Assembly (NCBI GenBank): GCA_014983025.1
Contig: JADCLP010000012.1
Location: 1-55,786 of the forward strand
From: Erythrobacteraceae bacterium E2-1 Yellow Sea
Lineage (GTDB): Bacteria > Pseudomonadota > Alphaproteobacteria > Sphingomonadales > Sphingomonadaceae
Direction: 5' to 3'
Length of the DNA: 55,786 nt
The number at the start of each line of letters is the position of its first letter. Within the stretch, counting starts at the first letter, position 1. Positions 40,632-48,788 of this stretch are shown here, piece by piece. The position numbers and the translations under genes are program-made. The notes beneath the pieces were generated by a model. The model was given only the letters and a program-made list of their open reading frames with translations, was not told the DNA's origin and made no database searches.

Positions 40632-41987
40632 TCAGGGTTTTAGCCGCAGCGAATAGACGCTGCTGAAATCGACATCGCGCGCGACCATGATGGTCATTTC
40701 CCCGCCCTGGGCCGCACGCAGGCGCGGCTTCACCCCCATGCCGTCCTGCACGGCGCCCTGCGCTGCCGTATTGGGCGCCTGGATCGTTTGCGTCACACCG
40801 GCGAGGTTGTTGGTGGCCGCCGTGCTGGCATCGCCGACGATCGAGAGCAGCAGCGCGCCGCCGAAGCGCTCCCAGAAGAAGGTATCGACCTTGCCGCCCA
40901 TGCCGGCGCGGCCGAGCTGGTCGGCGGCGGGCGAGGAGAGCGCGACCGAAATGCCCGACGGGGTGATCGCCCGGTTCCACAGCACGAAGATCCGGTTCTG
41001 GCCGCGCGAGAAGCCGCCCTGATATTCGCCGAGCACGCGGGTGCCCTTTTCCATCAGGATGACATTGCCATTGGTCGACCAGACATCCTCGGGGATGATG
41101 CAGCTCGTAAGGCCAGGCTGGGTCGAATCCATCGCGGTCTGCAAGATGCAGGGGATCTGCGCGCCGGCGAGCACGAGGAAATTGCGGTTGCCGACCTTGC
41201 CCGCGTCAACCTTGCCGATCGCCATGCCGCCGAGCTGGCGCTCGAGCGGGGTGCCGCCGCTGCTACCCTCGCCATCGGCGCTCGCCGGGGTCCGGCCATC
41301 GGGTCCGACCCGCAGATTGCTGAAGGGTCCGGCATTGGCGGGCGACCCATTGGCCGCGCTGCCCCCGGCCATGATCGCACCGGGTGAGACAGCCATAACC
41401 GGCGCGCGCCGCATCGCATCCTGCCGCGCCTGTTCGCGCGCGGCCGCGGCTATGCGGGCCTGGCGTTCCTGTTCGAGGCGCTGTTCGATTGGACTTGCGC
41501 CGCCGCGTCCCTCGATCGCCGGAACGCTCGTTCCCTGGCTCAAATCCTGGCCTGGCCCATCGGCCATGATCGGATTGCCGAAGGGGTCGGTTCCGACCTG
41601 CCGCATGGCCCCCGAATTGCCCTGATCGACGACGATCGCGGCAGCAGGTTCCTTGCGCCTGTCCCCCTGGTCGCTTGCCAGCGCGAATGTCGAATTGTCG
41701 ACCTTCTCCTTGGCCTCATCTGGCTGCGTCGACATCGAATAGACGAGGAAGCCGGCGAAGGCCGCGACCACGACCGCGCCCAGCATGCCGGCATTGCCCA
41801 TCGCCTTCAGCCGCCCGCGCGGATTGAACGCGCCGCGATCGACTTCGGGGCGCAGGCTGTTGGCATCGTCAAGCGTGCGCTGGTCGATGCTGGTATCATC
41901 GTAAGTCAGGCCGCGCCGGACCTCGCCCGGTGCTGGTGCCTGTTCTGACCCTGCTGCGGGCGGCAATGCCTCGTCCGGACTGCTCAT
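40632..41987 (-). CDS. virB10: VirB10/TrbI-family channel protein
   Basis: A 451-aa protein spanning both membranes. A single N-terminal membrane helix lies at about 68-86 (GMLGAVVVAAFAGFLVYSM), then a Pro/Gln/Gly-rich periplasmic linker, then the outer-membrane core domain from about 250 (GNRNFLVLAGAQIPCILQTA, SCIIPEDVWSTNGNVILMEK, GTRVLGEYQGGFSRGQNRIF). Starts inside the virB9 stop. Confidence 0.93.
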   Translation of the reverse strand: MSSPDEALPPAAGSEQAPAPGEVRRGLTYDDTSIDQRTLDDANSLRPEVDRGAFNPRGRLKAMGNAGMLGAVVVAAFAGFLVYSMSTQPDEAKEKVDNSTFALASDQGDRRKEPAAAIVVDQGNSGAMRQVGTDPFGNPIMADGPGQDLSQGTSVPAIEGRGGASPIEQRLEQERQARIAAAAREQARQDAMRRAPVMAVSPGAIMAGGSAANGSPANAGPFSNLRVGPDGRTPASADGEGSSGGTPLERQLGGMAIGKVDAGKVGNRNFLVLAGAQIPCILQTAMDSTQPGLTSCIIPEDVWSTNGNVILMEKGTRVLGEYQGGFSRGQNRIFVLWNRAITPSGISVALSSPAADQLGRAGMGGKVDTFFWERFGGALLLSIVGDASTAATNNLAGVTQTIQAPNTAAQGAVQDGMGVKPRLRAAQGGEMTIMVARDVDFSSVYSLRLKP

Positions 41988-42850
41988 GGCCTGCCTCCCT
42001 CAATCTGGCGCTCGACCTCGGGTGAGGACGTGCCCGACGAGGTGTCCGGCCCGTAGCCGGCGGGCGCATTGTTCCAGATGCAGGCGATCGCCTTGCCGCG
42101 GCGCAGACGGAACTCCTTAGCCACCCGATGGATGACCACGAATTCGCCGCGCACATCGTAGGGCACGACCGCTTCGCTGCCATCGGGGAGCACGGTGAAG
42201 ATCGCCGGGATGGGCTGGTTGCGCGGAAAACGCAGCACCGTGAACTGGCCGTTGTCGGTCACTTCCGACGGGGCGAGGTCGGCGGACCCCGCAACCGAAT
42301 AGTCGAGGTTGCGCTTGCCCTCGAGCGCGCCGGCCTCAAGCGCCAGCTTGACGCCGCCGGCCTCGACCAGCAGCATCTGGAGCCGGATCCGGTCGAGTTC
42401 GGCCTGGCGGCTTGCCAGTGCTTCTTCCTGCGGATAGCGGAAGCGGATGACGAACTGGGCATTGCTGCCGCTGCGGATCGCCCCGCTGCGTGCTGAAAGC
42501 GCGAAAGTATAGGTCCGCGTCAACGTGCCCTGGCGCGTCACGACAATGAGATTGGTGTCGGGCGCGCGCTCGCGCGGCTTGATGAAGAGGGCATTGTCGG
42601 CAGGGGCCACTTCCCAGCTGATCGTATCGCCGAGCGCGACGCTCGCAATCGTCTCGCCGGGTCCGAACACAATCTGCGAGGCGGTGCGGAACACGCCGTT
42701 GATCTTGACGACCTCATCCTTGTTGTAATCGACATAGCGGATGCGCGAATCGTCGGGGCCGCTGCGCGGTGTGGTTTCCGCCAAGGCAGGCATGGCGGCG
42801 AGCACGGCGATCGCGGCCCATGCTAGGCGGAGCGTGCCCCGCGCGCTCAT
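41984..42850 (-). CDS. virB9: VirB9-type channel protein
   Basis: A 288-aa periplasmic/outer-membrane core component. Signal peptide at 1-24 (ends ALA-ET). The family pattern includes DSRIRYVDYNKDEVVKINGV, LFIKPRERAPDTNLIVVTRQ and the C-terminal beta domain (LDYSVAGSADLAPSEVTDNG, then FVIHRVAKEFRLRRGKAIAC). 4-bp overlaps on both sides. Confidence 0.93.
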   Translation of the reverse strand: MSARGTLRLAWAAIAVLAAMPALAETTPRSGPDDSRIRYVDYNKDEVVKINGVFRTASQIVFGPGETIASVALGDTISWEVAPADNALFIKPRERAPDTNLIVVTRQGTLTRTYTFALSARSGAIRSGSNAQFVIRFRYPQEEALASRQAELDRIRLQMLLVEAGGVKLALEAGALEGKRNLDYSVAGSADLAPSEVTDNGQFTVLRFPRNQPIPAIFTVLPDGSEAVVPYDVRGEFVVIHRVAKEFRLRRGKAIACIWNNAPAGYGPDTSSGTSSPEVERQIEGGRP

Positions 42851-43536
42851 TGCCCGATCTCCGGGTCGGCGCGGTAGCTTTCGACCTGAAAGCCCAGCGG
42901 GTTGTCGAGGCGTCCGGCCTCGCTTGTCGGCCGCTCGACATATTTGAAATTGATCGTCGCCAGCCAGTAGTTTGCCTGATCGGGCGCGTTGCCGGGCCGC
43001 GAGACGGTCTTGACGAAACGCACCTGCGCGACGTTGGGGCTGATGAAGGCGATATTGCGGATCGCCGCGGTCACCACCTGGCCCTGCTGATAGACGTTAT
43101 AGGGGCTCGCCGGGTTCTGCGGGCGGCGGGCGGCGGCGAGTTTTTCCTGCTCCTGCGGCGCGGAGAGCGAAAGGACCGCTTGCGTCATCTGCGGGGCGGC
43201 CGCGAGATTCCAGCCCTCGCGGCTGCGGACATAGGCGGCGAGGAAATATTTGTTCACCGCTTCATCGACGGTGACATCGCGGGTGCGGTTGAGCCTGGTC
43301 ACCACATCGACCGCCCCGGTTTCGCGGTCGACCCGGATCACATAGGGCTCGACCGAGGTCAGCGGCGCGGCGATATGCCAGACCAGCATGGCCATGCCGA
43401 AGGCGACGCCGCAGCCAGCTATTATATAGGCGATCCGTTTCTGGCGCGCCGCCTCGCGCGCGCGGTCGAAATCCCACGCCCTCGCTTCCGCGAAATATTT
43501 GTTGAGATCGTCCTTCGACTTTACCCCCAGCGCCAT
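42847..43536 (-). CDS. virB8: VirB8-type assembly factor
   Basis: A 229-aa inner-membrane protein. Cytoplasmic start MALGVKSKDDLNKYFAEARA, membrane helix at about 30-52, then the NTF2-like periplasmic domain (VDEAVNKYFLAAYVRSREGW; VRFVKTVSRPG; YWLATINFKYVERPTSEAGR). The longer upstream frame is antisense to the lipoprotein gene and is rejected as N-terminus. Confidence 0.92.
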   Translation of the reverse strand: MALGVKSKDDLNKYFAEARAWDFDRAREAARQKRIAYIIAGCGVAFGMAMLVWHIAAPLTSVEPYVIRVDRETGAVDVVTRLNRTRDVTVDEAVNKYFLAAYVRSREGWNLAAAPQMTQAVLSLSAPQEQEKLAAARRPQNPASPYNVYQQGQVVTAAIRNIAFISPNVAQVRFVKTVSRPGNAPDQANYWLATINFKYVERPTSEAGRLDNPLGFQVESYRADPEIGQ

Positions 43537-43538
43537 GG

Positions 43539-43916
43539 TCAGCAGCTCCCGGTGGCGGGCGCGCCGGGCTGGCTCCGCAGCGAGATCGGCCGTGCCCTGG
43601 CGCCGGGCGCCGGGGCAAGCGCGGGCACCGACATGTCGCTGCCGCTCGCTTTGCCCGTGCCGCTTTCGAACAGCATCACTTTGCGCTCCTCCGGCACCGT
43701 GCCATCGGGATTGGCCGTGCCGATAACGGCAGCGTTCAGCAGCACCGAACCATTGGGATTGGCGGGGCGCGCCGCGCCGCGCGAACAGCCCTTGGGCGGC
43801 GCCTTCGCGGCCTGCCGGTCGGTCGCGCAGCCGGTCATCGTCAACATCGCGCCTGCCAGCAGGCTCAGTCCTGCCCATCGGCGCGCGTGGGGCGCGCTCC
43901 CTCTAATACTCGCCAC
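43539..43916 (-). CDS. virB7: VirB7-type lipoprotein
   Basis: About 125 aa with a GTG start at 43916 behind GGAGG. The lipobox LTMTGC is at about 28-33, so the mature protein is a lipoprotein. It lies between virB6 and virB8, the usual virB7 place, and is longer than classic VirB7. Low-complexity Ala/Pro tail. The start is inferred from the ribosome site because no ATG precedes the lipobox at a sensible distance. Confidence 0.65.
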   Translation of the reverse strand: MASIRGSAPHARRWAGLSLLAGAMLTMTGCATDRQAAKAPPKGCSRGAARPANPNGSVLLNAAVIGTANPDGTVPEERKVMLFESGTGKASGSDMSVPALAPAPGARARPISLRSQPGAPATGSC

Positions 43917-43929
43917 TCCCGGCCTCCCG

Positions 43930-44997
43930 TTATCTTGTCCGACTGGTCGATGCGCCGCCCATGCTGGTGCGCCCGCCCCCGCTGCCGCCTCCACCGCCAG
44001 TTCCACCGCCGCTGGCGCTGGCGAGAAAGGCGGCGCGGTTGGCGCTCTGGCGCGCCAGCGACCAACCGGCGGCATTGCCCACCCCGCGCGCTAGAGAAAT
44101 CGGCGCGCGATTGGCGCGCGTCATGATCTGGCGAGCCATGGTCGTGGGGTAGAGCGCGGCAAGGAAGCCCGCGCCCGACGAACCGCCGCCGCCCGCAAAG
44201 GAGCCGATCGCCTGTGCCTGCATGATGAGAAAGCCGCCGACGAGGATGACGACAAGCTGGGCGACCATGGCGATCAGCGTGGTCCAGGTATCCCCGCCCG
44301 ATCCCGCTGCCAGTGCCGAAGGCATGGCATTGACCAGACCCACCACCAGCACCAGCGCGAGTGAGACGGCGGCGGTCTGGATCGCATAGTTCAATACCGC
44401 GCCGAGCCAGGAGAAGAACAGGCCCGAGGAGGAAGGAAAGATCAGCGCGCCCACGAATATCGGCATGGTCGCGATCGTCACGAACAGCCCGAACTTGATG
44501 AACAGCACCATGACCATGGCGAGCGCGGCGATGATATAGGCGATGACGAGGATCAGGATCACCATGAACCCGGTCGCGAGATTGGGAATGGTGATCGGGA
44601 TCCACGAATTGCCCTCGAACCAGGGCGGCATCGCGTTGTGGAGCGAGAGCGCCGGATTGACCGCGTTCTGCACAAAGGAATCGAACGAGGCGTTGAGTGC
44701 GCCCCCGCCGAGCGCGGCGGCGAGCTGATCGGGCGCGCTTTGCGCCGCGGCGGCAATCTGCGGCGCGAGGCTCGAGGTCGCGGCGAGGATCACGAGATAG
44801 CATTTGAGCCAGGTCCCGAGATAATTGCCGAAGGGCTCGTTCGAGGCGCCGCGCATCACCGCGAATCCGACGATGACCAGATTGATCGCCATGGCCGTCT
44901 GCAAGGGCGCCGAGACCAGTCCTTGCACGGCTGCGTATTTGCCCGCCAGCGTTCCGGTTATCGAGCCTTCGAGCATGGTATAGATCTGGTCGAGCAC
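43930..44997 (-). CDS. virB6: VirB6/TrbL-type polytopic membrane protein
   Basis: A 355-aa inner-membrane channel component with five or six hydrophobic helices (for example FMVILILVIAYIIAALAMVM, LFIKFGLFVTIATMPIFVGA). The C-terminal tail is Gly/Ser-rich. Size and order fit VirB6. Confidence 0.9.
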   Translation of the reverse strand: MLDQIYTMLEGSITGTLAGKYAAVQGLVSAPLQTAMAINLVIVGFAVMRGASNEPFGNYLGTWLKCYLVILAATSSLAPQIAAAAQSAPDQLAAALGGGALNASFDSFVQNAVNPALSLHNAMPPWFEGNSWIPITIPNLATGFMVILILVIAYIIAALAMVMVLFIKFGLFVTIATMPIFVGALIFPSSSGLFFSWLGAVLNYAIQTAAVSLALVLVVGLVNAMPSALAAGSGGDTWTTLIAMVAQLVVILVGGFLIMQAQAIGSFAGGGGSSGAGFLAALYPTTMARQIMTRANRAPISLARGVGNAAGWSLARQSANRAAFLASASGGGTGGGGGSGGGRTSMGGASTSRTR

Positions 44998-45000
44998 GGC

Positions 45001-45285
45001 CTATCGCTTCCCGTTCCAGCTGGGCCACATTGACCCGTCCTCGATCTTTTTCTGGGTGGCGGCCTGCGCCCGTGCAAAATCCTCTGCGCGTAGCGCTTTC
45101 AGCGCGAGGGCCGCATTGCCGCAGTCCTCGCCGACAGCACCATTAGCCATGCAACGGGTCTCGACCTCTTCGGCTTCGGCGCGGTGCGCCTTGTACCAGT
45201 CGACTGACTTTGCCTGCTGGCAGGCGACTAGGCAGGACGCGGCAAGCACGACGGCGGCGACCAATCTGACGCGCCGCGCGGCCAT
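45001..45285 (-). CDS. EexN-family entry-exclusion lipoprotein
   Basis: A 94-aa lipoprotein. Lipobox LVAC gives C22, followed by QQAKSVDWYKAHRAEAEEVE, with two more Cys (RCMANGAVGEDCGNAALALK). This matches the EexN exclusion family, which reduces transfer into cells that already carry the plasmid. ATG 45285 overlaps the virB5 stop. Confidence 0.82.
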   Translation of the reverse strand: MAARRVRLVAAVVLAASCLVACQQAKSVDWYKAHRAEAEEVETRCMANGAVGEDCGNAALALKALRAEDFARAQAATQKKIEDGSMWPSWNGKR

Positions 45286-45998
45286 CACTGGCCTTCCCAT
45301 CTGGGCCAGAGCGCGCCGCTGTCGATGTTTTGTTGGGTTTTCCGTTGCGAGGCGGCGAAGGCTTCCTGCGCATCGAGTGCCGCCCTGGCGCGCGCCGCCT
45401 GTTCGGCCGCCATCAGTTGCAGCATCCGGTTGCTGACCTGCGCCCCCTCGATCGTCGCGCGCGCCTCGATATCCTGCGACTGGCGCAGCGTCGTGGCCGT
45501 GCCAAGCGCCGTGCCGAGCTGGGTGAGCCCCTTCGATGAGGCATCGCTGCTTTCGAGCAGATATTCGCCGTAGGCCTGCTGCGCGGCATTGGTCGAGGCG
45601 GCTTTCGTGAGGATCGATTGCGTAGCCCCCAGCGCCTGGTCCATGCCGCCGAGCGAAAAATCACGGGCATCGAGCAAGCCTCTCGCCTGGTTGCCGATCG
45701 CGCCCAGGGTGGCGAGATCGGCCGAGACCAGCTGCACCGAATTCTGCATGCCCTCGGGCACCACGGTCTGCAGCAGCGGATTGTTGAGAAGGTTCGAGAC
45801 ATCGCGGATATTTGAGACCGAATTGACCTTGGCGTAGAAGTCCTGCGCGGCCTGGAGCTGCTGGAGCGTGTTGCGTGCCGTCTGGAGTGCCTGCGCGATG
45901 GCGCGCACGTCGACAACCGCCATCTGCGCCGAAGCTGCGGTCGGAATGGCGAGCGCAGCAAGCGCGGCCAGAGCAGTGCCGATAAGTCTCGTCTTCAT
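45285..45998 (-). CDS. virB5: VirB5-type minor pilin/adhesin
   Basis: A 237-aa secreted helical protein. Signal peptide at 1-24 (ends ASA-QM). It is rich in coiled helices (QALQTARNTLQQLQAAQDFY) with a C-terminal repeat-like stretch (AALDAQEAFAASQRKTQQNI). It follows virB4 by 1 bp. The ending QQNIDSGALWPRWEG resembles that of the EexN protein next to it (KKIEDGSMWPSWNG). Confidence 0.85.
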   Translation of the reverse strand: MKTRLIGTALAALAALAIPTAASAQMAVVDVRAIAQALQTARNTLQQLQAAQDFYAKVNSVSNIRDVSNLLNNPLLQTVVPEGMQNSVQLVSADLATLGAIGNQARGLLDARDFSLGGMDQALGATQSILTKAASTNAAQQAYGEYLLESSDASSKGLTQLGTALGTATTLRQSQDIEARATIEGAQVSNRMLQLMAAEQAARARAALDAQEAFAASQRKTQQNIDSGALWPRWEGQ

Positions 45999-45999
45999 A

Positions 46000-48405
46000 T
46001 CATTCTCCCCATTCGCTGCGCCCGGCGCTCCGCCAGCGCCGTTTGAAGTGCGGTAGCCAGTCGGCGGGATCATCGCCGTGCTCGGCGCGCAGTTCATCGA
46101 GCAGGGCGACGGTGCCCTGCCGGCCCGACAGCACCGCCAGTTCGTCGTCCATTCCGTTCAAATCGAGTTCTACCACCACCGAATCGTGGCCCTGCTTGAC
46201 CAGGAAGCGCCGGCTTTCCGGCGACAGATCGATCTTGATCAGCCGGAATTCCGCCTCGGTGAGGTTGAGACCGCCCACATAGTCGCGCGCCTGCGCGTTG
46301 GGATTGGGCAGCAGGATCTTGGTCGCGCATTGCTCGATGATCGTCTCGGCAATGTCGGATTTGAGCGCATCGGCCGGCGACTGGGTACCGAACATCATCA
46401 TCGCATTGCGCTTGCGGTAGGTCTTGAGCCCGTCGCGCGCGAAGCCCCGGAACGCGGGATCGCCGAGCGCCTTCCAGAATTCGTCGATATCGATGATCGC
46501 AGGCTTGCCGTCGATAATGTCGTCGAGCCGGTGGAAGAGGTAGCTCATCAGCGGCGGACGGATCGCGTCGTTTTCGAGAAAATCGGTCATGTCGAAGCCC
46601 ATCAGCCGGGCATCAAGCGCCAGCGTGTCGGCCTCGTTGTCGAACACCCACCCGAATTCGCCGCTGCGGGTCCAGCGATCGAGCCGCGCGCCGATCCCTT
46701 CCATGCTGGTCTGGTCGAGCTGCGAGCGCACCGCGGCAAGCGAGCGCAGTTCGCGCGGCAGACGCCACACCGCCTCCAGCGCTTGTGACAATTGGTAGAG
46801 ATCGACGGGCGACAGTTCGCCCTTCTCTGGCGTCACGAGCTGGCGCAGCCAGGCGCCGAGAAACTCCTTGTTGCGCGGGGTGTCCTCGAGCGCCTTCAAG
46901 GGCGCGAAGCCCGAGACCTCGCCGCTGCGCAAGGTGAGGTAGGTGCCGCCCGCCGCGCGCACGAAGATTTCCGCGCCCCGGTCCTTGTCGATGAAGGCCA
47001 TGCGCGCGCCGGTCTTTTCGGCCTCGGCCAAAAGGAAATTCTGGATGACCGTCTTGCCCGCGCCGCTCGGTCCCAGAATCAGGGTATGGCCAACGTCGCC
47101 GAAGTGGAAGTTGAAGTAGAACGGTGAATTGGCAGTCGTCTTGACGAGGGCAATTGCGTCGCCCCAGTGATTGCCCTCCCGGCTTCCGACCGGATAGGTG
47201 TGCATCGGGGCCAATGCGGCAAAGTTTCGCGAATTGATCGTCGCGGGCCGGGTGCGCCACTCGAAATTGCCCGGCAGCATCGACCAGTAGGCGGCCTCCA
47301 GCGCCAGATCCTCGCGCGCGGCGACGATCCCGCTTTCCGAAAGCGCGGCGCGCGCCACGCTCATATGTTCGGCAAGGATCTTCGGGCTCTCGCCGAAGAC
47401 CGCGAGCGCGAGATGATGTTCGCCCGCGACCGAGCGGTTGGACTGGAGATCATCCATCAGCCCTTCGAGTTCGGCCTGCTGGCTGAAGGCGGCATCGTCG
47501 GTGGCGCTCATCTGCGCGCGTTTGCGCCGCGCGGTCTCGATCCCCATCTGCTTGCCGAGGAAGGCGAAGCCCTGGGCGAGCACGAATTCGAAATTGGCTT
47601 CGAGGAGCGCATTGAGCTGGCCCGGGAAGGAGCGGGCCGCATGTTCGCGCACCGCGAGGATGCCGCCGCAGCGCGATCCGCCCGGCTCCCTGATCTCGAA
47701 CAGTTCCGCGCCGAAGATGATCCGGTCGGAATAGATCGCGCGCCCGAGATGCCCGCGCACGATCGGCACCCGGCGACGGTCGGCGGTCATGATCCGCTGG
47801 AGGAGTTCCATCGGCGCGCTGAAGAGGAGGCCGTTGTGCTCATAGGTCCGAAGCAGCCGCGCATTGACCCGACCGAACAGCTTTTCGGCATCGCGCAGCA
47901 CATCGCTGAAGGTCTGGACAATATCGTCCTCGGCTTCCTCGGCGCTATCGCGCCGGAACAGCGAGAACACCGACGAGGCCGCCTTGTCGGCAACGCCGAC
48001 GGCAGGCCGGTAGATGAGGGTGAGGAAATGTTCGTTGACGAACATGCGTTTGGCGAGGACGCGAGCGCGGTAGGCAGCGTCGAGATCGCGCGCGAAATCG
48101 GATCGGAACGTGCCGTCGGGATAGTCGCGCTCGATCCGGCGCACGGTATGGACCATCACCGCGAGGCGTTCGTGGGCGAGGGTGCGCCAGGCGCCGTTCA
48201 GCTTTTCGTGCCAGTCGTTGATCGTCGCGATGTCGGCGGTCTCGAAGGCGATGCCGTCAAGCGCGAAGACCGCCATATATTCGCCGTTGTCGAGCGCGAT
48301 GATGTGATCATTGACGTGGCGCGCGTAGGGCAGGAATTTCGCCGGATCGCGTTCGAGTTTCCGGGCGAGTTTGCCCTTGAGAACCGGCGCCTTAAGCATC
48401 GGCAA
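46000..48405 (-). CDS. virB4: VirB4/TrbE-type secretion ATPase
   Basis: An 801-aa ATPase. Walker A is GPSGAGKT (445-452), Walker B is the IIDIDEFWKAL region, and the late motif MMMFGTQSPADAL is present. The N-terminal half is the CagE/TrbE/VirB domain. It energises pilus assembly and substrate transfer. The start overlaps the virB3 end by 14 bp. A second Met at codon 3 (48399) is possible. Confidence 0.94.
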   Translation of the reverse strand: MPMLKAPVLKGKLARKLERDPAKFLPYARHVNDHIIALDNGEYMAVFALDGIAFETADIATINDWHEKLNGAWRTLAHERLAVMVHTVRRIERDYPDGTFRSDFARDLDAAYRARVLAKRMFVNEHFLTLIYRPAVGVADKAASSVFSLFRRDSAEEAEDDIVQTFSDVLRDAEKLFGRVNARLLRTYEHNGLLFSAPMELLQRIMTADRRRVPIVRGHLGRAIYSDRIIFGAELFEIREPGGSRCGGILAVREHAARSFPGQLNALLEANFEFVLAQGFAFLGKQMGIETARRKRAQMSATDDAAFSQQAELEGLMDDLQSNRSVAGEHHLALAVFGESPKILAEHMSVARAALSESGIVAAREDLALEAAYWSMLPGNFEWRTRPATINSRNFAALAPMHTYPVGSREGNHWGDAIALVKTTANSPFYFNFHFGDVGHTLILGPSGAGKTVIQNFLLAEAEKTGARMAFIDKDRGAEIFVRAAGGTYLTLRSGEVSGFAPLKALEDTPRNKEFLGAWLRQLVTPEKGELSPVDLYQLSQALEAVWRLPRELRSLAAVRSQLDQTSMEGIGARLDRWTRSGEFGWVFDNEADTLALDARLMGFDMTDFLENDAIRPPLMSYLFHRLDDIIDGKPAIIDIDEFWKALGDPAFRGFARDGLKTYRKRNAMMMFGTQSPADALKSDIAETIIEQCATKILLPNPNAQARDYVGGLNLTEAEFRLIKIDLSPESRRFLVKQGHDSVVVELDLNGMDDELAVLSGRQGTVALLDELRAEHGDDPADWLPHFKRRWRSAGRSEWGE

Positions 48406-48700
48406 AGGTCTTGCGCTTGATCCCGACCACCGGCAGCGGCGAATAGCTCGATCCGCCCCAGACCAGCTTGTTGGGCGCGCCCGCCTTGGTGCGCCCGTAG
48501 AGGAACAGGATGCGGAACATGTTGTAGTCGCTGCGCACGATGAGGCGGGCCGCGCCCAATAGCGCGCCGCCGATCGCCAGCCCCCAGATCGGATTGCCGA
48601 AGACCATCAGCACCATAACCGAGACAAGGCCGATTGCCATCGTCGCCTCGACCGGCACGCCCAGCCGGCCCAGTCGGCCCGAAGCTGCGATTTTGGTCAT
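48392..48700 (-). pseudogene. virB3: virB3 3' part, fused in frame to the transposon end
   Basis: Codons from 48661 down to the stop encode the last 89 residues of VirB3 (GVPVEATMAIGLVSVMVLMV; both membrane segments; KLVWGGSSYSPLPVVGIKRK). The transposon sits at 48667. An ATG in its left terminal repeat (48700-48698) is in frame and would give a 102-aa hybrid whose first 13 residues (MTKIAASGRLGRL) replace the native first 23. Whether it is expressed and works is unknown. Confidence 0.85.
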
Positions 48701-48710
48701 CTTGGAGAAC
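48667..48710 (+). repeat. Transposon left terminal inverted repeat
   Basis: Begins GGCCCAGTCGGCCCGAAGCT. It pairs with 52727-52770 at 41 of 44 positions. It does not start with the GGGG common in the Tn3 family. Confidence 0.9.
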
Positions 48711-48788
48711 ACGTCGGGAACGGGCTGGTTGTTGTTGACGATCGCCCATGCGAGGAACGACGTTCCGCTCCGATAAGGGAGCGGCGTT

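Noticed and set aside
47167..48420. 417-aa plus-strand frame over virB4
   Set aside because: Shadow of virB4.
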